A stretch of DNA of 64,000 bases from an uncultured Shewanella sp. (GTDB taxonomy: Bacteria; Pseudomonadota; Gammaproteobacteria; Enterobacterales; Shewanellaceae). The stretch spans positions 84,212-148,211 of the forward strand of contig NZ_CANMUW010000012.1 of NCBI RefSeq assembly GCF_947501225.1. Reading direction: 5' to 3'. The translations under genes were made by a program, and so were the position numbers. The notes under the pieces are model-generated. The model did not search any database, was not told the origin of the DNA, and was given only the letters and a program-made list of their open reading frames with translations. Shown one piece after another: positions 1 to 8,691 of this stretch. Every line of letters begins with the position of its first letter. The first letter of the stretch is position 1.

Positions 1-1745
1 TTAGCGATACGCTTAGTGTATTCGTCGGCGAAGCCAAGCTTCTGAGACAGACGGTACATGATCTCAAGGTCAGTCTTAGACTCGAACAGAGGCTCGATAA
101 CCTTTTCACGCCACTGTTGGCTACGACCCGAGTTAGATACTGAACCTTCAGTCTCGAACTGAGTTGCCGCAGGAAGCAGGTAAACGCCGTTTTGACGACG
201 GTGCATTACACCCGCCATAGTTGGGAATGGATCCACAACAACCACAGTATCCATCTTGTCCAGTGCGTCACGAACTTCACGTTGACGAGTCTCGGTGTTC
301 ACCGATTGTCCCCAGAAGAACGCCATGCGAACACGATCTTTCTGCGCCAGCTTCTCAGGTGTTTCTAACACACCATCATGCCAGCGGGAACATGGAATAC
401 CAGGCGTGTTCATAGGAATGCGGCCAAGGTATGAGTTCTGGTCGAAACGACCCTTCACCCAATCAAAGTCAAGATCCCATACGTGAGACCAGTGCTTCCA
501 TGAACCGGTCTTAAGACCGTAGTAGCCAGGCAGTGTATCGAATAGCAGACCTAAATCGGTTGCACCCTGTACGTTATCGTGGCCACGGAAGATGTTAGTA
601 CCACCACCCTTAACACCCATGTTACCCAGCGCAAGCTGAAGGATACAGTAGGCACGAGTGTTAGCGTTACCAACGTGGTGCTGAGTACCACCCATACACC
701 AAACTACGGTGCCGGGACGATTTTCAGCCATAAGCTTAGCCGCTTGATAGACTTGCTCTTCGCTTACGCCGGTAACATGCTCAACTTCTTTTGGTGGGAA
801 CTTCTTCACTTCTTCGCGAATAGTGTCCATCTCGAACACACGCTCTTTGATGAACGTCTTGTCTTCCCAACCATTTTCGAAGATATGCCAAAGCATACCG
901 TAGATGAACGGAATATCGGTACCCGGACGCAGTGCACAGTGAAGATCAGAGTGAGCTGCAGTACGAGAGAAACGGGGATCGACAACGATAACCTTAGCGT
1001 TGTTCTTCTCTTTCGCCAACAAGATATGCTGCATAGCAACAGGATGCGCTTCGGCCGGGTTTGACCCGATGAAGAAGATTGCATTTGCATTCTGAATATC
1101 GTTGAAAGAGTTGGTTTGCGCACCGTAGCCCCAAGTGTTAGCAACACCGGCTACCGTGGTAGAGTGACAGATACGTGCTGAGTGGTCGACGTTGTTTGTG
1201 CCCCACATAGCCGCAAATTTACGATACATGTAGCAGCCTTCGTTCGAGAACTTAGCACTACCCATAAAGTAAAGTGAATCAGGACCTGACTCTTTACGGA
1301 TATTCAGCATCTGGTCACCGACTTCGTTGAAAGCCTGCTCCCAGGAGAGTTTCTTCCACTTGCCATCGACAAGCTTCATTGGGTACTTAAGACGCTTCTC
1401 GCCGTGACCATGTTCACGCAGTGCAGCACCCTTAGCACAGTGTCCGCCGCTGTTGAACGGGTGATCGAATGCTGGCTCCTGGCCTGTCCAAACGCCATTT
1501 TGTACTTCGGCATATAGACCACAACCTACGGCACACGCACTACATACGGTACGCTTGATCTCGATTGGTGCATTGTGAGGAATATCTTTGGCTTCAGCAC
1601 GACGCATCATGCCTGTACCCAAAAGTGAAGCTGCCGCAATACCACCGGTAGTGATACCTGCATGCTTCATAAACTGACGACGGCTGATCCCTAAAGATTT
1701 TTTCTCTACTTTAGGTGCCTCGTTGGATTTGCGAGTTAATTGCAT
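1..1745 (-). CDS. fdhA: Formate dehydrogenase alpha subunit, second copy (partial, C-terminus beyond window)
   Basis: Catalytic molybdopterin subunit of a periplasmic respiratory formate dehydrogenase, oxidising formate to CO2 and passing electrons to FdhB. About 581 N-terminal residues are visible; the rest lies left of base 1. A twin-arginine signal (SRRQF) is followed by the [4Fe-4S] cysteines CSACAVGC and a fourth Cys in GGHCAKGA. The active-site residue in RICHS is Cys (codon at 1167-1169 on the complement), so this is a Cys rather than a selenocysteine enzyme. ATG at 1743-1745 has an AGGAG upstream. It lies 18 bp after its own fdhX and is very similar to the complete copy at 4681-7542, so the unit is a tandem duplication. 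Confidence 0.95.
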   Translation of the reverse strand, partial: MQLTRKSNEAPKVEKKSLGISRRQFMKHAGITTGGIAAASLLGTGMMRRAEAKDIPHNAPIEIKRTVCSACAVGCGLYAEVQNGVWTGQEPAFDHPFNSGGHCAKGAALREHGHGEKRLKYPMKLVDGKWKKLSWEQAFNEVGDQMLNIRKESGPDSLYFMGSAKFSNEGCYMYRKFAAMWGTNNVDHSARICHSTTVAGVANTWGYGAQTNSFNDIQNANAIFFIGSNPAEAHPVAMQHILLAKEKNNAKVIVVDPRFSRTAAHSDLHCALRPGTDIPFIYGMLWHIFENGWEDKTFIKERVFEMDTIREEVKKFPPKEVEHVTGVSEEQVYQAAKLMAENRPGTVVWCMGGTQHHVGNANTRAYCILQLALGNMGVKGGGTNIFRGHDNVQGATDLGLLFDTLPGYYGLKTGSWKHWSHVWDLDFDWVKGRFDQNSYLGRIPMNTPGIPCSRWHDGVLETPEKLAQKDRVRMAFFWGQSVNTETRQREVRDALDKMDTVVVVDPFPTMAGVMHRRQNGVYLLPAATQFETEGSVSNSGRSQQWREKVIEPLFESKTDLEIMYRLSQKLGFADEYTKRIA

Positions 1746-1763
1746 CGCTCGAATTCTCCTAAT

Positions 1764-1961
1764 TTAGCTACGCAAGCTATTGTAATAACTGCGGATATGG
1801 GCAGTTTCATGGTAGCCATCGGCACGCTTAGTGCTTACATTGCTTTCTGTTGCTTGAGCGGCACTTACACCAGTTGCAGCAAGGGCGACGCTCGCCGTAC
1901 CACCAACCGTTAGCGCTTTCAGCAAAGATCTGCGATTCAGATCAGGCTGTTGCTTCTTCAT
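1764..1961 (-). CDS. fdhX: FdhX, small Tat-targeted protein of the formate dehydrogenase operon (copy 2)
   Basis: A 65-residue protein matching the 'formate dehydrogenase region TAT target' family, whose function is unknown. It has a twin-arginine motif (NRRSLLKAL), an Ala/Val-rich hydrophobic stretch and a short polar tail ending HIRSYYNSLRS, which closely resembles the tail of the other copy. I chose the ATG at 1959-1961 because GGAGACATA sits just before it; the same spacing occurs at the other fdhX. An extension to 1979 is possible but lacks a ribosome site. It is first in the second operon, directly before fdhA. A role in Tat export or maturation of FdhA is inference from position only. 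Confidence 0.85.
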   Translation of the reverse strand: MKKQQPDLNRRSLLKALTVGGTASVALAATGVSAAQATESNVSTKRADGYHETAHIRSYYNSLRS

Positions 1962-2435
1962 TATGTCTCCGGGTATCAAGGGGAACTCCCCTGTTTGTTA
2001 TATTTGGGTGCATTTGACTGAGATGGACAAAATAGACAAGCTCCCCCTGAAGTTAAGAAAAAGTAACAACCACTTAAGGACTCTTGTTTATGTTGAGCAA
2101 CCAGCAAAACACGAGCGCAATATAGAACAAAAAGTGAAGAGAAAAACTTGATCTGACTCCGGTTAGATATATCAAAGAATCTAAAACCGACCTAAAGTGT
2201 TAACTCAATCATGCTTTGGAAATCCGTTCATTTTTTTTGCATAATCCTGCAATAAAATCCAGACTACACTTGTTGCAGACTTGTACGCCAAGATGTTAAT
2301 AATTAATAGGAATAGCAATTACAAATGGTTTTCAACATCTGAATTTCGAGGGGAGAACCGTAACGAAATATGACTAAATATTTAACATAAAAACTGCAAA
2401 TCTGAAGGTTAAATGGAGGGTTTTCAGGTACGAGG

Positions 2436-2512
<77 letters not shown>

Positions 2513-2579
2513 TGATGATAAAAAAGAATAACAAGCAACAACAGCCTCTATAAAAGATATCGGCTAAGGCTTTGCGCTT

Positions 2580-2616
2580 TCTTACGGCTTATGACTAACA
2601 GCTTATGACTAGCTGC
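2580..2616. repeat. Degenerate period-7 repeat (CTTATGA/CTTACAG type)
   Basis: Successive units built on CTTA/GCTTA plus three variable bases. The same kind of sequence recurs at 2944-2988, 21538-21572, 24018-24062, 24176-24200 and 27561-27635, usually a few tens of bases from a REP palindrome. Confidence 0.75.
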
Positions 2617-2627
2617 AGCTTGAAACA

Positions 2628-2650
2628 TTCGCGGCTAAAGCCGCTCCTAC
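2628..2650. repeat. REP palindrome copy 1
   Basis: Core GCGGCTAAAGCCGC at 2631-2644 with flank CTCCTAC. Read on the other strand it is GTAGGAGCGGCTTTAGCCGC, the form known for Pseudomonas REP elements. Five copies occur in this window. Confidence 0.9.
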
Positions 2651-2670
2651 ACCAGCGAGCAGACACAACC

Positions 2671-2894
2671 CCCTTCCTTCTACTTCCATGTAGATCAGGG
2701 ATAGCTCTCCTCGATAAGAGTATCTGACCTCCAGGGACGGAGGGAATGGCAAATATTGTAGGGAACAATATTGCCCATGGACTGTGGCATAAGTGTTCTG
2801 ACTACCAAGGAGGGCGGAAATACCAATACATGTATGGAACATTTATGGCCGGACACAAATCCCTTCCTTCTACTTCCATGTAGATCAGGGATAA
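2671..2894. repeat. 34-bp direct repeat, two copies 190 bp apart
   Basis: The segment 2671-2703 recurs at 2861-2893, starting CCCTTCCTTCTACTTCCATG and ending ATCAGGGATA. Similar preceding bases (GACACAA) suggest a partial internal duplication of one intergenic element. Confidence 0.9.
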
Positions 2895-2908
2895 GTATAT
2901 CCATATAC

Positions 2909-2944
2909 AAAAACGCCCCGGCTTATTCGGCCGAGGCGCTTTTT
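2909..2944 (-). terminator. Rho-independent terminator after fdhC
   Basis: On the minus strand the stem CGCCTCGGC pairs with GCCGGGGCG (one G-U pair) around a CGAATAA loop and is followed by five T residues. It lies about 50 bp downstream of the fdhC stop and ends the first fdh operon. Confidence 0.85.
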
Positions 2945-2994
2945 ACTTATGACTTACAGCTTAAGACTTATAGCTCGTAGCTCGAAACTAAAAA

Positions 2995-4002
2995 CTAGTC
3001 TTTGTACTCTAAAGTACCGTTAGCCTTGATCTCGTCATACCAAAGGTTGTGGTGTTGCACCGCCCAGTTCTCATCACAGTAACCGGACTTCATACACTCC
3101 ATACCGCCTTCACTCAATACTGTCGCCATCCAGATATGAACGATAGTAAATGCGATGATGATGATGGCACTGATCGCATGAATTAACAGGGCTGCAAATG
3201 ATGCTTCACGAGGAAGATCTAAGCCGGGCAGAACTAACATCATGCCCGATACACTGATAAACAGACCGAACACGGTCAGTGTCCAGAACCACATCTTTTC
3301 ACCCGCATTAGCGAAACCGCTATCGGGATGCTTACCCTTGAACGGGCCGAAGTTTATGTAACCACCAACAACCAGGAACCACTTAAGGTCATACATCTTA
3401 AATGTCTGCAGAGGCATCCATTTAACGACACATAAGATCCAGGATATGATAAACACAGGGCCCACATAATCATGGATAGCCTTACTACCATAGATCAGTC
3501 CGGCCCACACTCCTTCACCCACGTAAGGTTGCAGAATATGTTTACCCAGCATGATGTTGATACCGGTGAATATCAGCCCCAGACATGAGATAGCTAATAC
3601 CCAGTGGATCCACAGATCGGCCTTAGACCAACGCAATACCATCTTGCCTGAGTACCCCTTACTTAACTTAGAGGGACCATTAACAAAATAGAAAACGATG
3701 AAAGCACCAAATACGCCTAATACCGCCAGGCCCATAGCAGGAGTGAGATATTTATTCTTTATCTCAGTTCCCTCAATGGCCGATACGTTTATCAGCACGC
3801 CACTTTCAACGCCCTGCTTGGTGGTATAGCCTGAGTCGCCGGATTGCACAGCGCGCCATAGGTCGGCATCGTTGGTATTAGCCATCTGCTGACTGGTCTG
3901 GTCATCTACGGCAAGCGCAGATGTACTCAAGCCTAAGCCCAAAGTTAAAACAAGAGGTAAAACCAGCAAAGCAAACAGGCCACGCAGTGATTTTAATAAC
4001 AT
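2995..4002 (-). CDS. fdhC: Formate dehydrogenase cytochrome b subunit (gamma)
   Basis: Membrane subunit that anchors the periplasmic FdhAB and passes electrons to the quinone pool through b-type haems. The 335-residue product has an N-terminal signal sequence, a periplasmic segment of about 70 residues, and then about four to five hydrophobic helices with conserved histidines (for example WIHW and HIWMA), as in the FdnI/FdoI-like gamma family. I chose ATG at 4000-4002 because AAAGGAG lies five bases before it; a GTG two codons upstream would put the ribosome site inside the gene. It is last in the fdhX-A-B-C operon and is followed by a terminator. Confidence 0.93.
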   Translation of the reverse strand: MLLKSLRGLFALLVLPLVLTLGLGLSTSALAVDDQTSQQMANTNDADLWRAVQSGDSGYTTKQGVESGVLINVSAIEGTEIKNKYLTPAMGLAVLGVFGAFIVFYFVNGPSKLSKGYSGKMVLRWSKADLWIHWVLAISCLGLIFTGINIMLGKHILQPYVGEGVWAGLIYGSKAIHDYVGPVFIISWILCVVKWMPLQTFKMYDLKWFLVVGGYINFGPFKGKHPDSGFANAGEKMWFWTLTVFGLFISVSGMMLVLPGLDLPREASFAALLIHAISAIIIIAFTIVHIWMATVLSEGGMECMKSGYCDENWAVQHHNLWYDEIKANGTLEYKD

Positions 4003-4062
4003 AGTCACTCCTTTATCGGACTAATAACAGGGCTGTGAACTGAGTTCACAGCCCTATCTGTC

Positions 4063-4653
4063 CTACGCGCCTGTCTTAGGGGTATAACCCCATATAGCAT
4101 TTGGATTACCACGTGCAGCGATACGCTCACGATAGATGCTGGAAACGACATCCGCATCACCCGCTAACAGCGACTTAGTTGCACAAAGCTCTGCACACAT
4201 AGGCAACTTACCTTCGGCCAGACGGTTTGCACCATACTTCTGACGCTCGGCATCTGAATGAGTCTCTTCCGGGCCACCGGCACAGAAAGTACACTTATCC
4301 ATCTTGCCACGGCTACCAAACGCTCCCTTCTTAGGGAACTGAGGTGCGCCGAACGGGCAGGCGTATAGACAGTAACCACAACCGATACAGGTATCTTTGT
4401 TGTGTAGTGTTAGGCCGTCTTCTGTCTTGTAGAAACAGTTTGCCGGACAAACTGCCTGACAAGGTGCGTCGGTACAGTGCATACATGCCACTGAGATAGA
4501 CGCTTCACCAGGCTCACCATCGTTAATTGTCACTACGCGGCGACGTTGAATACCCCACTCGAGAGCGGAATCGTTTTCGTTCTTACAAGCTGTGACGCAA
4601 CCGTTACACTCGATGCAGCGTTTGGTGTCACACAAAAATTTCATGACTGCCAT
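4063..4653 (-). CDS. fdhB: Formate dehydrogenase iron-sulfur subunit (beta)
   Basis: Electron-transfer subunit that relays electrons from FdhA to the cytochrome b subunit. The 196 residues hold four cysteine clusters typical of the family: CIECNGCVTAC near the N-terminus, CMHCTDAPC with CPANC, CIGCGYCLYACPFG in the middle, and CTFC with a later cysteine near residue 150. No signal peptide is seen, consistent with export together with Tat-targeted FdhA. It sits 27 bp after fdhA and 60 bp before fdhC, in one operon. An upstream AGGAG supports the ATG at 4651-4653; an in-frame ATG three codons later is an alternative. Confidence 0.95.
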   Translation of the reverse strand: MAVMKFLCDTKRCIECNGCVTACKNENDSALEWGIQRRRVVTINDGEPGEASISVACMHCTDAPCQAVCPANCFYKTEDGLTLHNKDTCIGCGYCLYACPFGAPQFPKKGAFGSRGKMDKCTFCAGGPEETHSDAERQKYGANRLAEGKLPMCAELCATKSLLAGDADVVSSIYRERIAARGNPNAIWGYTPKTGA

Positions 4654-4680
4654 AATGGCTTATCTCCTCATCAAGTTCAG

Positions 4681-7542
4681 TTAGGCTTTAGTGATTTGGC
4701 AAAGCGATGCTTTAGTTTCTTGCATCTGCGTCACAACATCATAGCCATAGGTCAGTACTGTGTTAGCAGATTCGCCGATCACGTAAGGTACTGTGCCTTC
4801 CGGATAGTTCTTCTCTAAGCTCTTACCTTCGAATACACCCGCGAAGTGATAAGGCATGAAAGACTCACCGGCAATAACACGAGGTGTTACCATCGCCTGA
4901 ACTTTAATCTTGGCGCCTTCCGGACTATGAACCCAAACTTCATCACCGTCACGCAGACCACGATCTGCAGCGTCAGCCGGGTTAATTTCGATGAACATCT
5001 CTTGTTGAAGTTCAGCAAGCCAAGGGTTAGAACGAGTTTCCTCACCACCACCTTCATATTCCACCAGACGACCAGAGGTCAGTGCAATTGGGAAGTCTTT
5101 GGCGAAGTCCTGATCCTGAATTGTCTTATACAGGTTAGGAAGACGTGCAACCATACGATCTTCGTAAGTTGGGTACTTAGAGACCAAATCACGACGAGGC
5201 GTATAGAGTGGCTCACGGTGTACCGGGATATCATCAGGGAAGTTCCAAACGATACAACGCGCTTTTGCGTTACCGTAAGGCATACAACCATGCTTGATAG
5301 CCACGCGCTGGATACCACCTGAGATATCGGTCTTCCAGTTCTTACCTTCTGCGTGCTTCTTCTCTTCAGCCGTCAGGTCATCCCACCAGCCAAGCTGCTT
5401 AAGCATGTCGGCGGTAAATTCAGGGTAACCGTCCTGAATTTCTGCACCTTTAGAGTAAGAACCTTCAGCAAGAATGTTATTACCATTATGCTCAACACCA
5501 TAACGAGCACGGAAGTTACCACCACCGTTCTTAACTTCACGGCCTGTGCGGTACAGGATCTGTGAACCAGGGTGCTTCATCTCTGGTGTACCCCAACATG
5601 GCCAAGGCAGACCGTAAGTCTCGCCTTTTGCTGGTCCGCCAGGTGCTTCGAGAGATTTAATATCGAAGGTGCCCCAGTTTTCCTGATGCATCTTCAAACG
5701 CTCTGGGCTCTGACCTGTATAACCGATAGTCCACATACCGCGGTTATATTCACGAGTAATATCTTCGACCAATGGCTCATCGCCGTTAACCTTAATATGC
5801 TTACAGAACTCTTTCTCGATTCCCCACTTCTTAGCAAGCTTGTACATGATCACATGGTCAGGCTTAGACTCGAAAAGAGGTTCGATGACTTGTGAACGCC
5901 ACTGCAGTGAACGGTTAGATGCAGAGATAGAACCGTAAGTTTCAAACTGAGTCGCAGCCGGAAGCAGATATACACCATCGGTACGATTGTGCATAACACC
6001 CGCCATAGTTGGATATGGATCGACAACAACAACTGTGTCCATCTTATCCAGTGCATCACGCACATCACGACCACGGGTTTCGGTGTTAACCGATTGCCCC
6101 CAGAAGAATGCCATGCGGATATTGTCTTTCTGAGCGATCTTAGACTTATCTTCCAGTACACCGTCATGCCAGCGAGAACATGGAATACCGGTAGAGTTCA
6201 TTGGAACCTGGCCTAGATGTGTCTCTTGATCGAAGCGGTTCTTAACCCACTCGTAATCCAGATCCCAAACATTACACCAGTGCTTCCATGAACCAGTCTT
6301 AAGACCGTAGTAGCCAGGTAGCGTATCGAACAGCAGACCGAAATCGGTTGCACCCTGTACGTTATCGTGACCACGGAAGATGTTCGTTCCGCCACCAGGA
6401 ACACCCATGTTACCCAGAGCAAGCTGAAGAATACAGTAGGCACGAGTGTTAGCGTTACCCACGTGATGCTGAGTACCACCCATACACCAAACTACGGTAC
6501 CAGGCTTAGTCTCGGCCAATGTCTTCGCGACACGACGCATCTGAGCTTCAGGTACACCGGCAACAAGTTCAACTTCGGCAGGCGTCCACTTAGCAACTTC
6601 TTCACGGATACGTTCCATGCCGTATACACGCTGCTGGATAAAGGTCTTATCTTCCCAGCCGTTTTCAAAGATGTGCCAAAGCAGACCATAGATATATGGA
6701 ATATCTGTACCAGGACGGATATGCACGTACTCGTCAGACTTAGCTGCAGTACGGGTGAAACGAGGATCGACAACGATGATTTTCGCACCGCGTTCTTTAC
6801 CTTCAAGGATATGCTGCATGGCAACCGGGTGAGCTTCACATGGGTTAGACCCAATGAACATCATCGCCTTAGAGTTACGAATATCGTTGAAAGAGTTAGT
6901 TTGCGCACCATAACCCCAAGTGTTTGCAACACCGGCTACAGTGGTAGAGTGACAAATACGCGCTGAGTGATCGACATTGTTCGTGCCCCACATAGCCGCG
7001 AATTTACGGTACATATACGCTTGTTCATTAGAGAACTTAGCACTACCCATGAAGAATATTGAATCCGGACCAGACTCCTTACGGATATCCAATGCCTTTC
7101 CACCAACTTCTTCAATGGCTTGATCCCAGGAGATCTTCTTCCACTTTCCGCCTTCCAGCTTCATTGGATACTTAAGACGCTTCTCACCATGGCCATGCTC
7201 ACGTAGTGAGGCACCTTTTGCACAGTGACCACCGGCGTTGAATGGGTGATCGAATGCAGGCTCTTGACCTGTCCAGACACCATTTTGTACTTCGGCGTAG
7301 ATACCACAACCTACTGAACAGTGAGAACAGATGGTACGCTTGATTTCAGTTGGTGCATCATGGGGCACTTCTTTTGCTTCAGCTTTACGCATCATTCCAG
7401 CGCCAAGCATAGACGCCGCAGCGATACCACCAGTTGCAAGACCTGCAGACTGAAGGAACTGACGACGGTTTAGACCCAGGGCTGGCTTCTTAGCGACTTC
7501 TGCCTGGTCTGTTTTGTGGTCTGCTTTGCGAGTTAGTCGCAT
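4681..7542 (-). CDS. fdhA: Formate dehydrogenase alpha subunit (molybdopterin, Cys type), complete copy
   Basis: Catalytic subunit of respiratory formate dehydrogenase, 953 residues. It has a Tat signal (NRRQFLQSAG, arginines near 26-27), [4Fe-4S] ligands near 72, 75, 79 and 107 (CSHCSVGC, GGHCAKGA) and the active-site Cys near 197 in RICHS (codon at 6952-6954), where selenocysteine enzymes have Sec. The C-terminal third contains the molybdopterin-dinucleotide domain (ALTSGRLVEYEGGGEETR region). I chose ATG at 7540-7542; a GTG one codon upstream is also open. AAGGAG precedes. It follows fdhX and precedes fdhB. Maturation would need the FdhD and TorD-like proteins encoded nearby. Confidence 0.96.
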   Translation of the reverse strand: MRLTRKADHKTDQAEVAKKPALGLNRRQFLQSAGLATGGIAAASMLGAGMMRKAEAKEVPHDAPTEIKRTICSHCSVGCGIYAEVQNGVWTGQEPAFDHPFNAGGHCAKGASLREHGHGEKRLKYPMKLEGGKWKKISWDQAIEEVGGKALDIRKESGPDSIFFMGSAKFSNEQAYMYRKFAAMWGTNNVDHSARICHSTTVAGVANTWGYGAQTNSFNDIRNSKAMMFIGSNPCEAHPVAMQHILEGKERGAKIIVVDPRFTRTAAKSDEYVHIRPGTDIPYIYGLLWHIFENGWEDKTFIQQRVYGMERIREEVAKWTPAEVELVAGVPEAQMRRVAKTLAETKPGTVVWCMGGTQHHVGNANTRAYCILQLALGNMGVPGGGTNIFRGHDNVQGATDFGLLFDTLPGYYGLKTGSWKHWCNVWDLDYEWVKNRFDQETHLGQVPMNSTGIPCSRWHDGVLEDKSKIAQKDNIRMAFFWGQSVNTETRGRDVRDALDKMDTVVVVDPYPTMAGVMHNRTDGVYLLPAATQFETYGSISASNRSLQWRSQVIEPLFESKPDHVIMYKLAKKWGIEKEFCKHIKVNGDEPLVEDITREYNRGMWTIGYTGQSPERLKMHQENWGTFDIKSLEAPGGPAKGETYGLPWPCWGTPEMKHPGSQILYRTGREVKNGGGNFRARYGVEHNGNNILAEGSYSKGAEIQDGYPEFTADMLKQLGWWDDLTAEEKKHAEGKNWKTDISGGIQRVAIKHGCMPYGNAKARCIVWNFPDDIPVHREPLYTPRRDLVSKYPTYEDRMVARLPNLYKTIQDQDFAKDFPIALTSGRLVEYEGGGEETRSNPWLAELQQEMFIEINPADAADRGLRDGDEVWVHSPEGAKIKVQAMVTPRVIAGESFMPYHFAGVFEGKSLEKNYPEGTVPYVIGESANTVLTYGYDVVTQMQETKASLCQITKA

Positions 7543-7626
7543 CACACACTCTCCTTATCTTATTGATTAGAAATGTCTATGAACTCAAATATGCCGATAA
7601 TATCGGCTTATCGTTTCGCTCTTAAA

Positions 7627-7827
7627 CTACTTGGTACGTAATGACGCGTAATAACTACGAATATGGTCAGTCTCTCGATAACCATCGCCTTTAGCTGTTG
7701 TTGGCTCAACGCTTGGTGATGCCGCAAGAGCCTGTCCACTGACAGTTGCAACTGCACCAGCCGCACTGCCGACTGCCAATGCTTTTAGCAATTGACGACG
7801 ACCCATGTCGGAAGCTTGCTTCTTCAT
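7627..7827 (-). CDS. fdhX: FdhX, small Tat-targeted protein of the formate dehydrogenase operon (copy 1)
   Basis: 66 residues with a twin-arginine motif (GRRQLLKALAVG), an Ala/Gly/Val-rich segment and the tail HIRSYYASLRT. It is clearly paralogous to the copy at 1764-1961 and belongs to the TAT-target family found only beside formate dehydrogenase genes. GGAGACACT precedes the ATG at 7825-7827. It opens the first fdh operon, 84 bp before fdhA. The function is not known; conservation of both ends between copies suggests the tail matters. Confidence 0.85.
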   Translation of the reverse strand: MKKQASDMGRRQLLKALAVGSAAGAVATVSGQALAASPSVEPTTAKGDGYRETDHIRSYYASLRTK

Positions 7828-8000
7828 AGTGTCTCCTAAGTTTTCGCTTAGTTTTTGTTAAAATGTGGGCCAACGTCTCGATGACCCGGTTTCTTTTGAG
7901 GGCGAGCCCTCTGTTTTTTCTACGCCAACTTTCATATTCAACATCAATCGCTATCAAGCTGGCGTACTTAATCAACCTACGCCCAAGGCTAACCGACTCC

Positions 8001-8681
8001 TTAAGAAGCCAGCTCGCTGGTCGTTGGTTCAATTTTTTCAGCCGCAACTTTTTCGGCTTCAGAGCCGGGACAGTTCACCGGAATGTCCAGTTGCAGTTGT
8101 TCAAATTCGTTGGCTTCAACCTCGAAGAAGGCCTTAGCCAGTTGCGCGACGGTCCCGTAGAATGCGGCACTCGGTGTTTTAGCCAGCTGAGTACAGAAGC
8201 GGTCGATCCAGCTGCCGATGTGACGCTGATAGAAGGCCAACTGGCGATAACCCGGCGCTTCCAGAATCAAGACGCCCATCACTTCACATAGCGCAGCAAC
8301 ATGATCTTCAGGCTCTTTGACATCCTCTTCGCGCTCGAAACCCAGCTGTTGTAGGTCTTGACGCAACAAGGCTAATGGCTTGTCCATCAATGACCCTGTC
8401 ATGAACCAGCTGCCGTAAGGCATGATCTCGCCACTGCCGACACCGTAGAAGATATTGAAGTACTCATCTTCAAGCTGTTCACTGGTAAACTGTTCGGCGG
8501 CTAACTTCAGCGATAACCAGGCTTTAGTCATCTCGCTGTCATCTTCCGCATCGACTTCAAGGCTGGCCAAAAATTGCAATAACTCAGCACTTGGCTGACT
8601 GCGCAGTAGTGCTGCTAAAAGCTGATAGATGTCGGCTCTTAACTGATCGTTTTCTGATATTTCTCTTACTAATTCGGTCAT
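8001..8681 (-). CDS. TorD/DmsD-family molybdoenzyme chaperone
   Basis: Cytoplasmic all-helical chaperone of the TorD family, expected to bind the FdhA signal or apoenzyme and hold it until cofactor insertion and Tat export. The 226-residue product shows family traits: an N-terminal Leu-rich region (IYQLLAALLRSQP), the central acidic DEYFNIFYGVG segment, and a helix around EPEDHVAALCEVMG matching the conserved EPxDH motif. The open frame extends to 8732, but that would overlap the upstream gene; ATG at 8679-8681, just after the upstream stop with AAGAG before it, is preferred. It lies between the ferredoxin-like gene and fdhX, with a 173-bp gap that should carry the fdhX promoter. Confidence 0.88.
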   Translation of the reverse strand: MTELVREISENDQLRADIYQLLAALLRSQPSAELLQFLASLEVDAEDDSEMTKAWLSLKLAAEQFTSEQLEDEYFNIFYGVGSGEIMPYGSWFMTGSLMDKPLALLRQDLQQLGFEREEDVKEPEDHVAALCEVMGVLILEAPGYRQLAFYQRHIGSWIDRFCTQLAKTPSAAFYGTVAQLAKAFFEVEANEFEQLQLDIPVNCPGSEAEKVAAEKIEPTTSELAS

Positions 8682-8691
8682 AGCTAAACTC

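Noticed and set aside
579-1064. Plus-strand ORF opposite fdhA copy 2, and the similar one at 6367-6966 opposite copy 1
   Set aside because: They lie at the same relative place on the antisense strand of two paralogous genes, so the similarity comes from fdhA itself. No ribosome site or domain is seen.
1160-1180. Selenocysteine at the FDH active site
   Set aside because: Both copies read Cys (TGT) in RICHS and no in-frame TGA is present.
2609-2980. Three overlapping ORFs of 69-77 residues in the repeat region
   Set aside because: They are built from repeat elements, lack ribosome sites and have no coding character.
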